Shown here: piece by piece, positions 33,816-45,109 of the stretch
Layout of the letters: every line of letters starts with the position of its first letter
Numbering within the stretch: position 1 is the first letter of the stretch
From: Uloborus plumipes
Lineage: Eukaryota > Arthropoda > Arachnida > Araneae > Uloboridae
Assembly (NCBI GenBank): GCA_038373865.1
Contig: JAXGGA010002987.1
Location: 46,835 to 110,834, forward strand
Length of the DNA stretch: 64,000 nt
Reading direction: 5' to 3'
The notes under the pieces: model-generated
The model's input: only the letters and a program-made list of their open reading frames with translations
Told to the model about the DNA's origin: nothing
Databases searched by the model: none
Made by a program: the position numbers and the translations under genes

Positions 33816-34860
33816 GTCTGGAATTTCCATTTGTAAACAAAATACCAGAGTAAATAGCATCTAGCCCGCAGGAAAATCAAAGCAACAACAAAAGAATTAG
33901 GTCAGCAAGAGAGGGGATGATATTAGCTTAACAGCAGGTTAATCGAAACGCGTACTAAAGAAAAAAAAAAAAAACCTTCAATAACTAAAGAAAAAAGTAG
34001 TTATTGAAGAGGAGAGGAGAATCGAAAATCGTTGACCTTTCTTTCTGGAAAATAATGTACAATTCGAGATATTTTTAGTGCATTTCACCTATTGAAAATC
34101 GGAACTAAAAAACTTATTTTTACGCTTTGTATTTTAAATAAAAATCTTGCAAACTAGGGAAAGAAAGGCGATTAGAATTTTTAAAATGTTATATCTGAAT
34201 GTTTCGAAACTCTTTAGAATACAAAGTGTTAAAAATTCAAAATCTGAAAATCAAAACGGAACTAATTAAGAATTTGTCTGTCATCTTCCTTTTTACCCTA
34301 AGATGCTATTTTTATGAAAATTTATTAATTTATATAAGTAAAATAAATAAAACTTTTCCGCAAGATTAAATATCATTGTCAATTTTAAAATTAATAAGGG
34401 ATAAAATGTAATTTATTAACACCAAACATCTAAAAATGCATCATATGTGACAAACTGTAATTATTTCAGATAAATGCAGCGAAAAACAACATTTTAACTT
34501 ATCAACAAGATTTATTAAAAACGTAGAAAAAACCCATTAAATCGTAAAACTTCTATACGCATTTCTGGAAAAGGAAGGAATTATATACCTCATACATACC
34601 TCAAATTTTTTAATTAGAATTTTATGCCCTCAATGGCACATTTTCCGCCCTATCCATTATCAAAAACGGAAAAAAAGTTTTTTAGTAATTTACTAAAAAT
34701 CTCAGAAAACTGCATTTTTTTTCTGAAATTTTAACACGATTGCTGCAGATCAAGAAATTGACCGAAATTTTTCAAATTGTTTTGTACAATTGTTCCCCCT
34801 ATGGCGCCTTTTCCGCACCTTCATCGAAAAAAAAGGTTTTTGTCCCACCCTAATATGCAG
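33816..34860. other. Unassigned AT-rich sequence
   Basis: No gene or repeat pair recognised. Confidence 0.45.
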
Positions 34861-35381
34861 CAGGGCCATTCCAGCCTTACGTGTGTGACTTTTTGACACC
34901 ATTTTTTTGCAAATAGCAATAAAAACCAGGACGATATTTTTTATATATTTCTTAGTGGTTGCTGTTGGAGTAACAGAAGATATGCAAAAGTTGTAATGCG
35001 GCGTTATTTTTTTCATAGGACAATTTTGAATTTTTTAATAAAATTTTAAATACAGCCTTACGTGTGACACGGAAAATCTGAAAATAAGCTATACCTCATA
35101 TTATTTTGTAATTTCCTGTGAAGTTTTAAAAGATAAATGAACGCTGATTTTTGTGCATGTGTCTAAGTGTTCTAAGTAAGTATTCCACATATTTTTTTTC
35201 TAAACTTCGTAGAGTAGCAGTAAAAAATTTTTAGTTTGCCTTACGTGTGTGATCGCGTGCAGCATGTCTTCATTTTGAAGTCAATTCAACTTCCACAACT
35301 GATAATTATAGCTATCAGCATTATATATGTGTCTGTATGCCTTTACCCCCCCCTCCCCCCCGCCCCGCCTCTTCTAATGTT

Positions 35382-35770
35382 TTTTGAGTGAGCAGTCCGA
35401 TTTGAACAAACTTTTTTTTGTTCGAAAGATCTCGGCGAGGAGACCACATTCTCACATTTAACTTTTAGATTTGAACAATTTTTCGTTCAACTTTGAACCG
35501 TTCAAGCAACCTGTCCCCCGTTAACAACTTTTGAGTAAACAGTCCGATTTGAACATTTTTTTTTGTTCTAATAATCTCGGCGAGGATAAATAATTCTCAC
35601 ATTTAATATTTTGGTTTGAGTACTTTTTTGTTCAACTTTGAACCGCTCAAACAACTGGTCCCCCGCTAATTACTTTTGAGTTAAACAGTCAGATTTGAAC
35701 AAACTTTTTTTGTTAGAAAGATCTCGGCGAGGACAATTCATTCTCATGTTTGACTTTTCGAATTGCCCCC
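35382..35770 (+). repeat. Tandem repeat, about 145-bp unit, 2.7 copies
   Basis: Units start at 35382, 35528 and 35672 with TTTTGAGT..A.CAGTC.GATTTGAAC, followed by TCTCGGCGAGGA, a TTCTCAC block, TTCAACTTTGAACCG and a CCCCC run. The third unit is cut short within a C run at about 35768. Confidence 0.85.
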
Positions 35771-35937
35771 CCCCCCCCGTACAAATTATCTTTCGGATAA
35801 ATATTTTATCAAATTTGAAATTTGAAATTGGCAAATGGGAAAGTAGGCTCGTTCAGTTCCGGACGGAACCACTTGTTTAATATTTGATTTTTTGCCCTAA
35901 ACGAAAGATCTGATTTTGTTGGACATTGCCGCTAGTA

Positions 35938-37210
35938 GGGTCACCTGGGGTAATTCCTGGTCAAAAAGTATTAACATTCAATTATCACAAAATCTAAGTT
36001 AGAGTTACAAATTTTTGTATGGTGGAAGCACATTGGGATGTCCATCGAATAAAATATTCATGCTATCAACAATACATAATGAACTTGAATAATTGTCGTT
36101 AATTAGTGACCAGGAATTACCCCAGAGATGGGGTAATTCCTGGCCACTTACGAGGCAATTATTGGTCACTCACATGATTGATGCAAATACATACATTTTG
36201 TAAGCACATTATTAATACAAGTTATTAAACTAATTAGATAAAGAATTTATTTATATATATATAGCTAATTAAACACTGTATTTAGTTTTTTTAAGGAAGA
36301 ATGCAATTTTTTTACAACATAATATCTTTACTTAATAAAACTTAGCCAAAATAATTTTTACACACTTTGTATGCAATAGCTACAGCTTTCGTATCTGTTG
36401 TGAATGAATCTTCACCTACCAAATAAATAGGTTCATAAAAAATATGGTGCACATGCATCATACACACTGAGCGAATGCTTCTGTCTGTTATGAACAGGTT
36501 AAGTTGAACAGTTAAGTGAATAGTACAATGCAGTTACAGTTTCGCATTTTTCTTAGTATAATTAAGAATAATTATTAAAACTTATAAAATAATTGGATGA
36601 AATTTAACAAAGAAAAATTCAGTATATTGTATATTTATCATTAACAGATAAGAATGTTACAATGCGGTTACAGTTAACTTAGCAGTTAAGGCTCACAGAG
36701 TTACATATAATTTAAATCAATGACATATGTCAATAATAGGTGAAATAATAATTCATAAATATTAAAAAAAAGACTGACCAGGAATTACCCCACTGACCAA
36801 GAATTACCCCAGTAACCAGGGGCATTATTTGGAGCCTTCCTGCAAATTATTCAGAACAATACTGGTAAATCCAAAACTATTTTTCAGTAACTGACATGGT
36901 ACCTAATTCAACCAAAAAGAGAAAAAAGAAAAATATTCAGAAGTTTGAGTTTGATCACGATCTTTGTATAAATGTATCAAAACTAAGGCCAATCTTGTTT
37001 TACGAAATTTAACAAGCGATTTTAAAAATATTTTTTTTTTCAAACTAAATACACAGTCAACTCATAATTAAGTAATGAATTGCAATGAAGATAGTTCAGA
37101 GTACCTCTGTGATTTTTTTCATTTTGCTGAAGGATTATTAAGACATAAAAAGGACTGTGACCAGGAATTACCCTAGAAACTTGCTGACCAGGAATTGCCC
37201 CGGTTGACCC
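35938..37210. mobile_element. TA-target DNA element with iterons, family B
   Basis: TA at 35936-35937 and 37211-37212. TIRs GGGTCACCTGGGGTAATTCC and GGGTCAACCGGGGCAATTCC. About nine copies of GACCAGGAATTACCCC, in both orientations, cluster at the two ends (35948-36165 and 36776-37200). No transposase recognised. The size (1273 bp) and layout resemble family A at 28248. Confidence 0.82.
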
Positions 37211-37315
37211 TAAATAATTAAATTGCAAAGATGTGTTCACAAAATAAAGAATGAAGACGAAATTAATTCTCATTTGTATACGAATTATATATAGGTTATT
37301 TTAAAATTTATTTAT

Positions 37316-38256
37316 GGGCGATTCTCTGTAAACTGGTAATTGGCTGTCCGGACCAAGTATTTTAAAAATAATAAAGTGTAATTAAGTAATTATCGCTCTT
37401 AATACAAGAAAAGCATTAATACTTTGTGGGCCAATTGTATTTGGAGCGATAACAATTTAATTTTTTTTTCTAGAAATTATCTAAGCACCAAAAACACAGT
37501 CCCCTGACTGTCCGAATCCCATAGTTTAACTGTTAAAGATAGTATTTCAAAAAACCTATTAACACTACATAAATTTGGCAATTAATATCTAAAAATAGAA
37601 TAATGAAGCTATATTTTTCTTATGAAATAAAGTATAATTACGTATTTCTAAAACTTAAAATTGTCAAGTAAATTCTGTCCAGAGTTTTTTCGAACAGTCC
37701 CCTGCAACAAATTCAAAGCTGTAATACGAAAAATCTATAACTTTTGCAAATTCTTTTTGGCATGAAGTTTAAAGTAATCAGTGTGAATTTGACGAAATCG
37801 CCGTGAACGGTGTTGAAACGCCACTTTGTTTAGTTCGAGAGCCACATTTGTGCTGAAAGTATGCATCGTGATCGTTGCGAAAACAGTCCTCTGGGAAGTG
37901 ATTTTATTAATGGCAATTAGTTTAAATATGAAATATATTAGTTATTATGTCCACGATTTCTGCCTAAATTTATAGGTAGTCTTGAAACTAATTATGTTCC
38001 AATAGTTTTGCAGATATTACGCTACAAAGGGCAAAAATACAGCTATCTAGCACAGTCCCCTGCCTAGTTATACTAGGCAGGGGAGTAACCCCCTATCATG
38101 ATTTATCAGAAAAACATAAACTTCAATTGGCCCTCTTTCAAACCAAAGTAATAGATTCATTTTCTGAGCAATAGTATTATAATTATACGAACATTTCAAA
38201 AAACCATAAAAACCATGATTTCGAGTGAAGAATGACGAGTTTACAGAGAATCGCCC
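37316..38256. mobile_element. DNA element with 4-bp TSD, copy 2
   Basis: Same TIR as 29765-30708, with TSD TTAT (37312-37315 and 38257-38260). The copy is inverted relative to the first and includes the CCTAGTTATACTAGG palindrome at about 38063 and the AGTCCCCTG-type repeats. Confidence 0.87.
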
Positions 38257-38358
38257 TTATATAACATGTTACATGTAATCAGAGGAGATTAACAAAAAAG
38301 TTTAAATTAAAAGAATCGGTTCCTGGGAAAGTTTCTCAAACAAAGACCTGACTCTTAA

Positions 38359-39611
38359 CCCTTCACTGCACGATTTTTTATATTTTCATGAAAAAAGTCA
38401 TATGCTACCTTTTAATAACTCTGAGTTCAGGAAAAATGAAGAAAAAAAATTATCTTAAAAATGTGCACCAAAAATGATGTTTTAATTGTTTGTTCTACAT
38501 ATGGCACAAAGTACATAGCATATGCTTTGTATACCGATAAGTGTAATAATCTACAATGTGTTTTGTGCCATAAGTGGTACAAACAAATTTGCCACTAAGT
38601 GTATTAAAACTAGGGATGCACCGATAAGCAAATTGGCCGATTACCGATTACCGATTAATCGGTTTTTGATAATCGGCCGATTAATGATAAGGATGATTGT
38701 TTTTCTACTACCAATTTTACCATCACTGTTTTTTCTCTGCTATACAATTCCAAGTTTAGAAATAATAAGTAATTTATTATTGAGAGAAGATTCTTTTTTT
38801 AATTTTCCTAGTTTTCGCAAAATAATTTCAATATTTTATCAAATTTCTTAGAGCCAATTTTCATATTATTGTCAATAATATTATTAACGCATTGTTAGTT
38901 ATGTTAATTGGACACAAAAATTCAAAAAAAAGAAGAAGTGGAGTCTGTGGTGAGGACTCCAATTTAGGAGTACTTTCAATTCATATTTTTTTAATAATTA
39001 ATAGCAATTTAATTTAATACTTTTATTCTTTGAAAATTAGAGGTTATATAAAAGCACTGTGCTAAGGAGAAAACTATCGCCAAATGAAAAATGTTGCAAC
39101 ATTGTCTATGTATATTTATTCAAAATAGGAGAATTAATTTAAGAAAAAACTTTAAATCAACTGTGAGGACTATTACGACTGTTAATAAAATTATTCATCA
39201 TAGTTTCTTAGTGAATGTATACTTTAAAGAATAATATTTGAAAAATATTTTTTCGGCCGATTAATCGGCCCGATTTTGCCGATTATTAGTAATCGGCAAA
39301 GTAGCCGATTATGGCCGATTAATCGGTATTGCCGATTAATCGGTGCATCCCTAATTAAAACATTTTTAGAACAAAGGAAATAATGACTAAACACACTTCT
39401 AACGGAAATGCAGACACTCTTTTTTTTTCAAAAGCAAGAACTGTAATACCTAGACTAGTGCAACTAACTAGTGCATAAACATCACACTAAACTGTTATAG
39501 CAATGTTCCAGAAGGGGCGTAAAACTCAGTTTAACTGCATTTAAAAAGTCATTGGAATATATGAGGGTTTATTTGGTTTGTGCCAGATCTGGCACACCGT
39601 GCAGTGAAGGG
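38359..39611. mobile_element. piggyBac-like element carrying a hAT insertion
   Basis: TTAA at 38355-38358 and 39612-39615; TIRs CCCTTCACTGCACG and CCCTTCACTGCACGG. About 500 bp of its own sequence remains once the nested hAT is removed. No transposase seen. Confidence 0.82.
38612..39353. mobile_element. hAT element (TAGGGATGCACCGAT family), copy 2
   Basis: Perfect 8-bp TSD ATTAAAAC (38604-38611 and 39354-39361). Ends TAGGGATGCACCGAT and complement, with CCGATTAATCGG palindromes near both. 742 bp, no intact transposase. Confidence 0.93.
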
Positions 39612-40179
39612 TTAAGGTAAACCATTCAAAAGCCTTACGTGTGTGACAGCTTTTAAAGAGCCTCGTTAAAACGTTTCTGCCGAATGGATGAAGATGTAAG
39701 TCAGGTTACAGGTGTTATGTATCAAGTTAATTTATGATATGAGATAGTTTTCTTTTAGTCCCCTAATTAGACCTTGGGGGGAAACTTTTCTTTCTTTTGC
39801 CTTACGTGTGTGACCAAAAAAAAGTAACCTGCATATTTTGAGGGGTTAAAAACTTAGGAAACACTTTATTACAAAAAATATGAGATATAATCATACTAAA
39901 GGATCTGAGTTCATGATATTTGATAGTTTTTCCAGAAAAAAATTGATTATTAGGTGAAAAAAAATTTCTTACATTTTTTCACTAACAATGCATTTTTTTT
40001 TAATTTGTCGCAATGTTATTAAACAAGGCTAAAATATGAGAAAAGAAAAATTTTATCTTAAAATTGATGCTGGAATCGAAAAGAGTAGATATTTTTTTGT
40101 CAAAAAATAAGGTTTGTTTTTGTATTATGGGGGGAAAAAAATTTGGTGTGTTAGGACCACTTTTCGTGGAATTGCCCAG

Positions 40180-40969
40180 CACCTTGTTTTTTTCTGTGTG
40201 TTTCTTTAGTTTTTTTCTGTAAGTCTTCATATGAATATGAAAAAAAAAAAGAGGAAAATTAGATCACCATTTTCAGAAAATTATTTCAAACCAAATTGGC
40301 GGGGGGGGGGGATTAGATGATAAACGCAAACTAATTATTACAAAAGAAATTTTCGATCTTAAAATCACTTTTACTTCACGAAAGGCAATCATTCTTTCTC
40401 GGGGAGCCCTTAGTGTTTGACGTTTCCTTGCACAAACATCTTGATTTGCTGCAAATATCAGACATCAAAATTTTATCTTGTTCATATTTGCACATTTTTT
40501 ACTTTGTCTTTATTTCATCAGTATAAGCATCTCAGTAAGATAATAAATAGTAAGGTGTGATTTTTTTCTTGATTTTCTAAAACATAGTCTATCAATAAAT
40601 AAAAACATTAAAATTTTAAACTACTATATTAAACTAATGATAATTTTTTTCATAATGTGGATACCATTTTTGTTGCAAAGCATTTTTACTGCTAGAATAA
40701 TTTTATATTTTCTATGTAATATTTACTATTTTTAACTGTACGACCACACCAACAGGACATAAGTTACTGTTCAGTAATATGTACGTATACAATGTATGAT
40801 TTAAGTAGCTATTCACGGCAAACCGTACTTTTTAGTTTACTGCGAAAATTTTGCAATTCGAACAGAGCTCGTTCTCAGCTAGGCTTGATTACAGGGTTTT
40901 TACAGTAAGGTTTAAAAATAGGAGATTTATTGGAAATTTAACGTAATCCATTGATGTTTTCACTTTCAG
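40180..40969. other. Upstream region of the 40970 gene
   Basis: AT-rich. CACTTTCAG directly before the ATG at 40970 looks like a 3' splice site, so a noncoding first exon may lie upstream. No promoter motif is convincing. Confidence 0.4.
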
Positions 40970-41527
40970 ATGTATCTTCGAAGGGCAATTCTTTTTACTA
41001 CTTGTGTCATCGTGTGCTTCTGGAGTACAGAAGCTCATAAGTATTCTACGCCGGTGGATAAAGTGTCGAAGCCTCTGTCCAAGTCTTCCCAGCCACCCGT
41101 TTCTCCTTCGATAAGTAAAAAGTACGTCGACTTCGATTTAAAATCTCAGAGTAGTTATTACGGCAGCGGGGAACCATCGTTCGACCATCACCACTACACC
41201 CCGGAACACAAGAACTTGGACTATGGCTACTATCCCTACCATTATGGAAAGGACTACGACAACTATCCTTACCATTATGGAAAGGACTACGACCACTATC
41301 ATATGATGCCGTTCGTCGTCGGAGGATTCGTGATGCTCCTCCTTCCCTTGCTCACCCTGTTGCTCACATTGGCCGTAAACATCGCCCCAGCAACCAACAT
41401 CCCCACTGCAGTGACTACAGCCACTGGCAAGATTCTCAATTCCTACAATTCTACGAAACTCATCGCAGACATTTGGGATCAGATCGATTCAGCCATGTCA
41501 AAGTACAGTAGAGTGGAAAATCAGTAA
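40970..41527 (+). CDS. Tyr/His-rich secreted or membrane protein, function unknown
   Basis: The 185-residue frame has an N-terminal signal-like segment (RRAILFTTCVIVCFWS, probable cleavage after STEA). A Ser/Pro/Lys-rich part follows (residues about 25-50), then a Tyr/His/Asp-rich part (about 60-112) with two tandem copies of YPYHYGKDYD. A strong hydrophobic segment (about 114-137, VVGGFVMLLLPLLTLLLTLA) and a 45-residue polar C-terminus (NSYNSTKLIADIWDQID) end the protein. It is less AT-rich and more complex than the surrounding DNA. It starts directly after a pyrimidine-rich AG, so it may be the second exon with the start codon at the splice junction. AATAAA at 42104 is a possible polyadenylation signal. 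A decayed copy of its C-terminal half follows at about 41790-42020, which supports a real gene that was duplicated. I do not know the family; arthropod cuticle- or gland-secreted proteins are possible. Confidence 0.7.
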   Translation: MYLRRAILFTTCVIVCFWSTEAHKYSTPVDKVSKPLSKSSQPPVSPSISKKYVDFDLKSQSSYYGSGEPSFDHHHYTPEHKNLDYGYYPYHYGKDYDNYPYHYGKDYDHYHMMPFVVGGFVMLLLPLLTLLLTLAVNIAPATNIPTAVTTATGKILNSYNSTKLIADIWDQIDSAMSKYSRVENQ

Positions 41528-41789
41528 TCTGTTGTCAAAGAAATTCGATTGGAAGTAAAGTAAAGTTAAACTGCGAAGAGATGGTAGGTCGACAGGAAGC
41601 GGAAACGGACCACTTCATTCAAAAATAGGTTGGATTAGCTACTTAACTGCTTGTGCGTTCTCGCACATCCAACCAATTTCAAAATGAAGTGTTGCGTTTT
41701 CGCTTCCAGTCGAAGAGATGGCTCTCTTCGCGGTCATACATTTCAATCCTATTCAATGTTGTGTCACATTCATTTTCCTTGGCTCCTCT

Positions 41790-42020
41790 TCGTGGAAAAT
41801 TATTTTTCCCCCTTTGTGGCTGCTACTTCCCTTACTCACCCTGCTGCTGACACTGGCTGCAAACATCCCCCTAGCAGCTCACATTTTCGTTGCAGTGATT
41901 ATAGCCACATGAAAAATTCCCAATTCCTTCAATTCTATGAAAGTCATTGAACACATTTTAGATTAGATCGATTCAGTCATCGATCAGAATAGAGACAGAA
42001 TAGAGTAGAGTGGAAAATAA
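41790..42020 (+). pseudogene. Decayed partial duplicate of the 40970 gene
   Basis: Matches the hydrophobic segment and C-terminus of the upstream gene (CTTACTCACCCTGCTGCTGAC, then CAATTCC.TCAATTCTA.GAAA, AGATCGATTCAG and TAGAGTGGAAAAT). A TGA at about 41909 and small indels break the frame, and the upstream half is not recognisable. Confidence 0.8.
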
Positions 42021-43053
42021 ATGAAGGGTTTGGAGGATGAAGGGGCTAAGTAACATTTTTGAAAATGCACTCTGGAGAAAGGTAAGCAATGGATACAGGT
42101 AAGCAAATAAAACTTGCTACATCAAAAAGTAGATGTCATTAGACGAACTTCATACACGGGTCATTCCATGTGAATGAGCAAATCGACTGTGGCACACATG
42201 TCACAGATTTCAGTGAAAATTTTTACTCAAGTAAGTCATGCATATCTATGAGGAAATGCAAAGTATGAAAGTTAAAAAACTATTTGTCGCTTTGCTATTG
42301 ACATCAGAAATTAAGGCTTACGCTAAGCTTAAATTTTCAGAGTTCATGGCAGCTAGTGTGTGACTCGTTAACTCCGTAAGTTATAAACATACATTTAAAA
42401 AATATATATTTTCACATTCTCTGGAAAAATCTCGATTATAGGAAAGGTGAAAGTCAAATTCATTGGGGGGTTTTCATTAAATCTGAGACAAAGATTGAAA
42501 TCCTGTCAATTTACTTCAGATTTCAAACTACTCTGCTGGCTCTATAAATGAAAAAATAAGAAAAAAAAGGCAATACAGAATGTAAAACTATATCTTACTG
42601 CGTCAAATTCGTTTGTGATGAAATCGTACTTCAAAAATTGAAATTTATCGAAATTTTCTTTTTCTCTACTTTTTCAAATGCTTGTTTGAACAAAAGGGAA
42701 TTCCCCTAATTGATTCATTTTTTTTACGAATTGTGTTTAAGTGTTTTTTATTTAATATCAAAACAATTTTTTGAAGACAAAGCAATTAAAATACGTCTTA
42801 AAAATTAAGACATTATTTCAATGAAAGTTAGCACATTGTTGGGTATTAATTTAAATTATAAAACTGAATTACTTTTTGCGTGAGAAAAAAAATTTAAATC
42901 TTCAATTTTGTTGAAAATGATATACTTTTTTTTAACAATTCAGTTAACAGTTAACTATCATGACTTTAAAAAAGTTACTCTAAACCGATAAATTGCCCTA
43001 CTCCAAAGATTACAAAGAAAGAAAACTTTTATGTTTACATTAACTAGTTAATA

Positions 43054-44589
43054 CAGTGCGTCGCAAAAGTTTAAGCACTATGCAAATTTTTGAATAAAAA
43101 GAAATTTTTTTCAGCAGAATGCTTTCATATTTATACTGTAAGTGGCTACTATGATCCTAATTAAGTGTTTGAAGTTATGAAAAATATAACCGCAACGAAA
43201 ATCAGAAAATGCAAAAGATATTTTTTTGGCTGTCGCAAAAGTTTATGCATAGATCAGATTTTATGCAAATATCTCTTGAAACGTAATGCGTGAAGAACCA
43301 GTGCGGTTCTTTTGAACGAGTTATATAGTGTAGCAATGGCTTAAAGTGTTATCAAGATGCCGAAGTCACTACAGTTCTCGTCTGAAGAAGTTGTGAAACT
43401 CTGGAAGCTGAAAGCAGAAGGTAACTCTGTTATGCAAATTTCAGTGATTTTAAATCGATCTAAACGTGGTATTTATAATGTTCTGAAACGTGGAAATCAA
43501 TTTAAACCTGAGTTTTGCTCAGGAAAACCGAGAAAAACTACTTCCCGTGAGGATAGAAGAATTAAAAAACTGGCCTTAACTGAAAATTTGTCACTTAATC
43601 AAATAAAAACTAGACTTGTAACAAAATTATCACGTGATACCATAAGCAGACGAATAAAAGAATCAAGATTTATCAAAAAACAAAAGTTAGCTCGCAAACC
43701 TTTTCTGAAAAAGTGTCACAAACAAGCAAGACTGCAGAGGGCAAAGCACCATATGCATTATGGCGACGAATGGATTACTGTTGTGTTCTCTGATGAAAAA
43801 AAAAGGAATTTAGACGGTCCAGATGGGTTCTCATACTACTGGCGTGACTTGAGGAAAGATCCGAAGTGCGTATTCAGTAGGCAACATGGTGGTGGCTCAG
43901 TCATGGTATGGGGCGCTTTTTGCTTCAACGGACAAACTTCTCTTAGCTTTCTAAAGGGTAGACAAAATTCAGAAAGGTATCAAGGTACCCTGAGAAAGCA
44001 TTTGTTACCATTTGGTGAAGTCCTGGGTGGTCCTGATTGGATTTTTCAGCAAGACAACGCTTCAATACACAATTCCCGTAGTACGAAAGAATGGCTTGCT
44101 TCTCAAAATATTAGTGTAATGAACTGGCCAGCACTCAGCCCGGATCTAAATCCCATAGAAAACATCTGGGGAATTCTCGCACGTGACGTATACCAGAATG
44201 GGAAGCAGTATTGCTCTGTTCAAGAGCTTAAATCTGCAATCGAGGAAGCCTGGTACAGACTAACTCCCGAAACCTTCCATAATCTCGTGCTATCGATGAA
44301 AAATCGCATATTCGAACTCATCAGATGCAACGGTAACACCATAGACAACTAAAAGACTTTTATGTTTTCTAAAATATAGATTTTCCGTTTTTGTGCTTAA
44401 ACTTTTACGACAGCAAAATTTTGATTTTATCATGTAATCGTATTTTAATTTCTATGAATTGTTTCCAAATTCGAAACATGGATTTGTAAGCTGTTTGTTT
44501 AATTACAGTAAAAATTTCAAAGCTTTTTGGTGTATACTTTTCGGCTTATCAAAAGATTTCGGTTGTGCTTAAACTTTTGCGACGCACTG
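43054..44589 (+). mobile_element. Full-length Tc1-type transposon
   Basis: TA at 43052-43053 and 44590-44591. TIRs CAGTGCGTCGCAAAAGTTTA and a near-identical complement (CAGTGCGTCGCAAAAGTTTA on the minus strand). A second direct repeat TGTCGCAAAAGTTTATGC lies at 43233-43250 and its partner at about 44390-44415 (minus strand), i.e. the IR/DR layout. The transposase frame is uninterrupted. Confidence 0.95.
43357..44352 (+). CDS. Tc1-family transposase, apparently intact
   Basis: This 331-residue protein is close to the usual 340 for Tc1. It would catalyse cut-and-paste transposition at TA sites in the nucleus. The N-terminus has two helix-turn-helix segments (about 5-45 with [20 protein letters not shown]; about 65-105 with [11 protein letters not shown]...DTISRRI), joined by a basic [11 protein letters not shown] linker. 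The catalytic domain has VFSDEKK (first Asp, about residue 148), FQQDNASIH (second Asp, about 231) and [11 protein letters not shown] (Glu), with 34 residues between the last two, i.e. DD34E. It also has the conserved [11 protein letters not shown] segment. The start fits: ATG shortly after the TIR/DR region, in an AAGATG context. The nearest older Tc1 copies in this window are riddled with stops, so this insertion is comparatively recent. [10 protein letters not shown] departs from the usual F at one position. Confidence 0.95.
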   Translation: MPKSLQFSSEEVVKLWKLKAEGNSVMQISVILNRSKRGIYNVLKRGNQFKPEFCSGKPRKTTSREDRRIKKLALTENLSLNQIKTRLVTKLSRDTISRRIKESRFIKKQKLARKPFLKKCHKQARLQRAKHHMHYGDEWITVVFSDEKKRNLDGPDGFSYYWRDLRKDPKCVFSRQHGGGSVMVWGAFCFNGQTSLSFLKGRQNSERYQGTLRKHLLPFGEVLGGPDWIFQQDNASIHNSRSTKEWLASQNISVMNWPALSPDLNPIENIWGILARDVYQNGKQYCSVQELKSAIEEAWYRLTPETFHNLVLSMKNRIFELIRCNGNTIDN

Positions 44590-44591
44590 TA

Positions 44592-44885
44592 GCCGGCCAC
44601 CTTGTCTAGTGGTCAGAGCAGTCTGCCGCGGATGGTGTGGTCCCGGGTTCGAGTCCCGGCTTGAGCATGGATGTGCTTTCTCTCTCCTATCCTTTCTTTG
44701 CGTGAATGTGTTGTTGTGAAAGGTTGCCTACCCTATAATCGGGTACCTATTTCATGCTTGTACTGTGGAAGTCGGACTTCACACCAAATTACGGTACAGT
44801 CGGAAAAGTGAAACCCAAATTGTCAGCCTGGCTGGCATACAAAAAAAAAAAAAAAAAAAAAAAAAAAATAATAATAATAATAATA
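44592..44885 (+). mobile_element. tRNA-derived SINE, copy 1
   Basis: It abuts the TA of the Tc1 element. The tRNA-like head GCCGGCCACC... includes an A-box-like TCTAGTGGTCAGAG and the B box GGTTCGAGTCC (44646-44656). A unique body ends in GCCAGCCTGGCTGGC-like sequence and a tail of A's then (AAT)n (44842-44886). The same family is present inverted at 51269-51550. Confidence 0.88.
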
Positions 44886-45109
44886 AAATACAAGGGTTCA
44901 AAAGTGCAACATTTAGCTTTGTGTGAATGGTGTGCAAGTGGGCCAATTTTGAATTGCATGTAACTTCTAAAATAGAAAATTTTAAGCCAAAACCTTTAAG
45001 ATATTTTTATATATGCACAAAATAAACCTTGTATACCAATTTTATAAAAATCTGTATCCATACGGCCACTACTTTTTCTCATTTTGCTCATTTCACATAG
45101 AATGACCCA

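Larger units (their letters stand above)
34861..40179. mobile_element. Possible host element for the 35.4-39.6 kb insertions
   Basis: The left end CAGGGCCATTCCA and the right end (minus strand CTGGGCAATTCCACGAAAAG) are similar, and GCCTTACGTGTGTGAC recurs on the plus strand near both ends (34874, 35055, 35238, 39632, 39799). Between them lie at least three separately delimited elements. No TSD was found, so this is only a plausible outer shell of about 1.85 kb. Confidence 0.35.
42158..45108. mobile_element. DNA element with GGGTCATTCYATGTGAA ends, hit by Tc1 and SINE
   Basis: The left end GGGTCATTCCATGTGAATG (42158) matches the right end read on the minus strand (GGGTCATTCTATGTGAAATG, 45108), followed in both by AGCAAA. 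Its own interior (42183-43052 and 44893-45080) has no gene. No TSD identified. Confidence 0.6.

Noticed and set aside
35938..37210. CRISPR-like repeat cluster
   Set aside because: Repeats are in both orientations, unevenly spaced and inside a TIR-bounded eukaryotic element.
44592..44670. Functional tRNA gene
   Set aside because: Same reasoning; the unit recurs inverted at 51.5 kb with a tail and TSD, so it is a SINE head.
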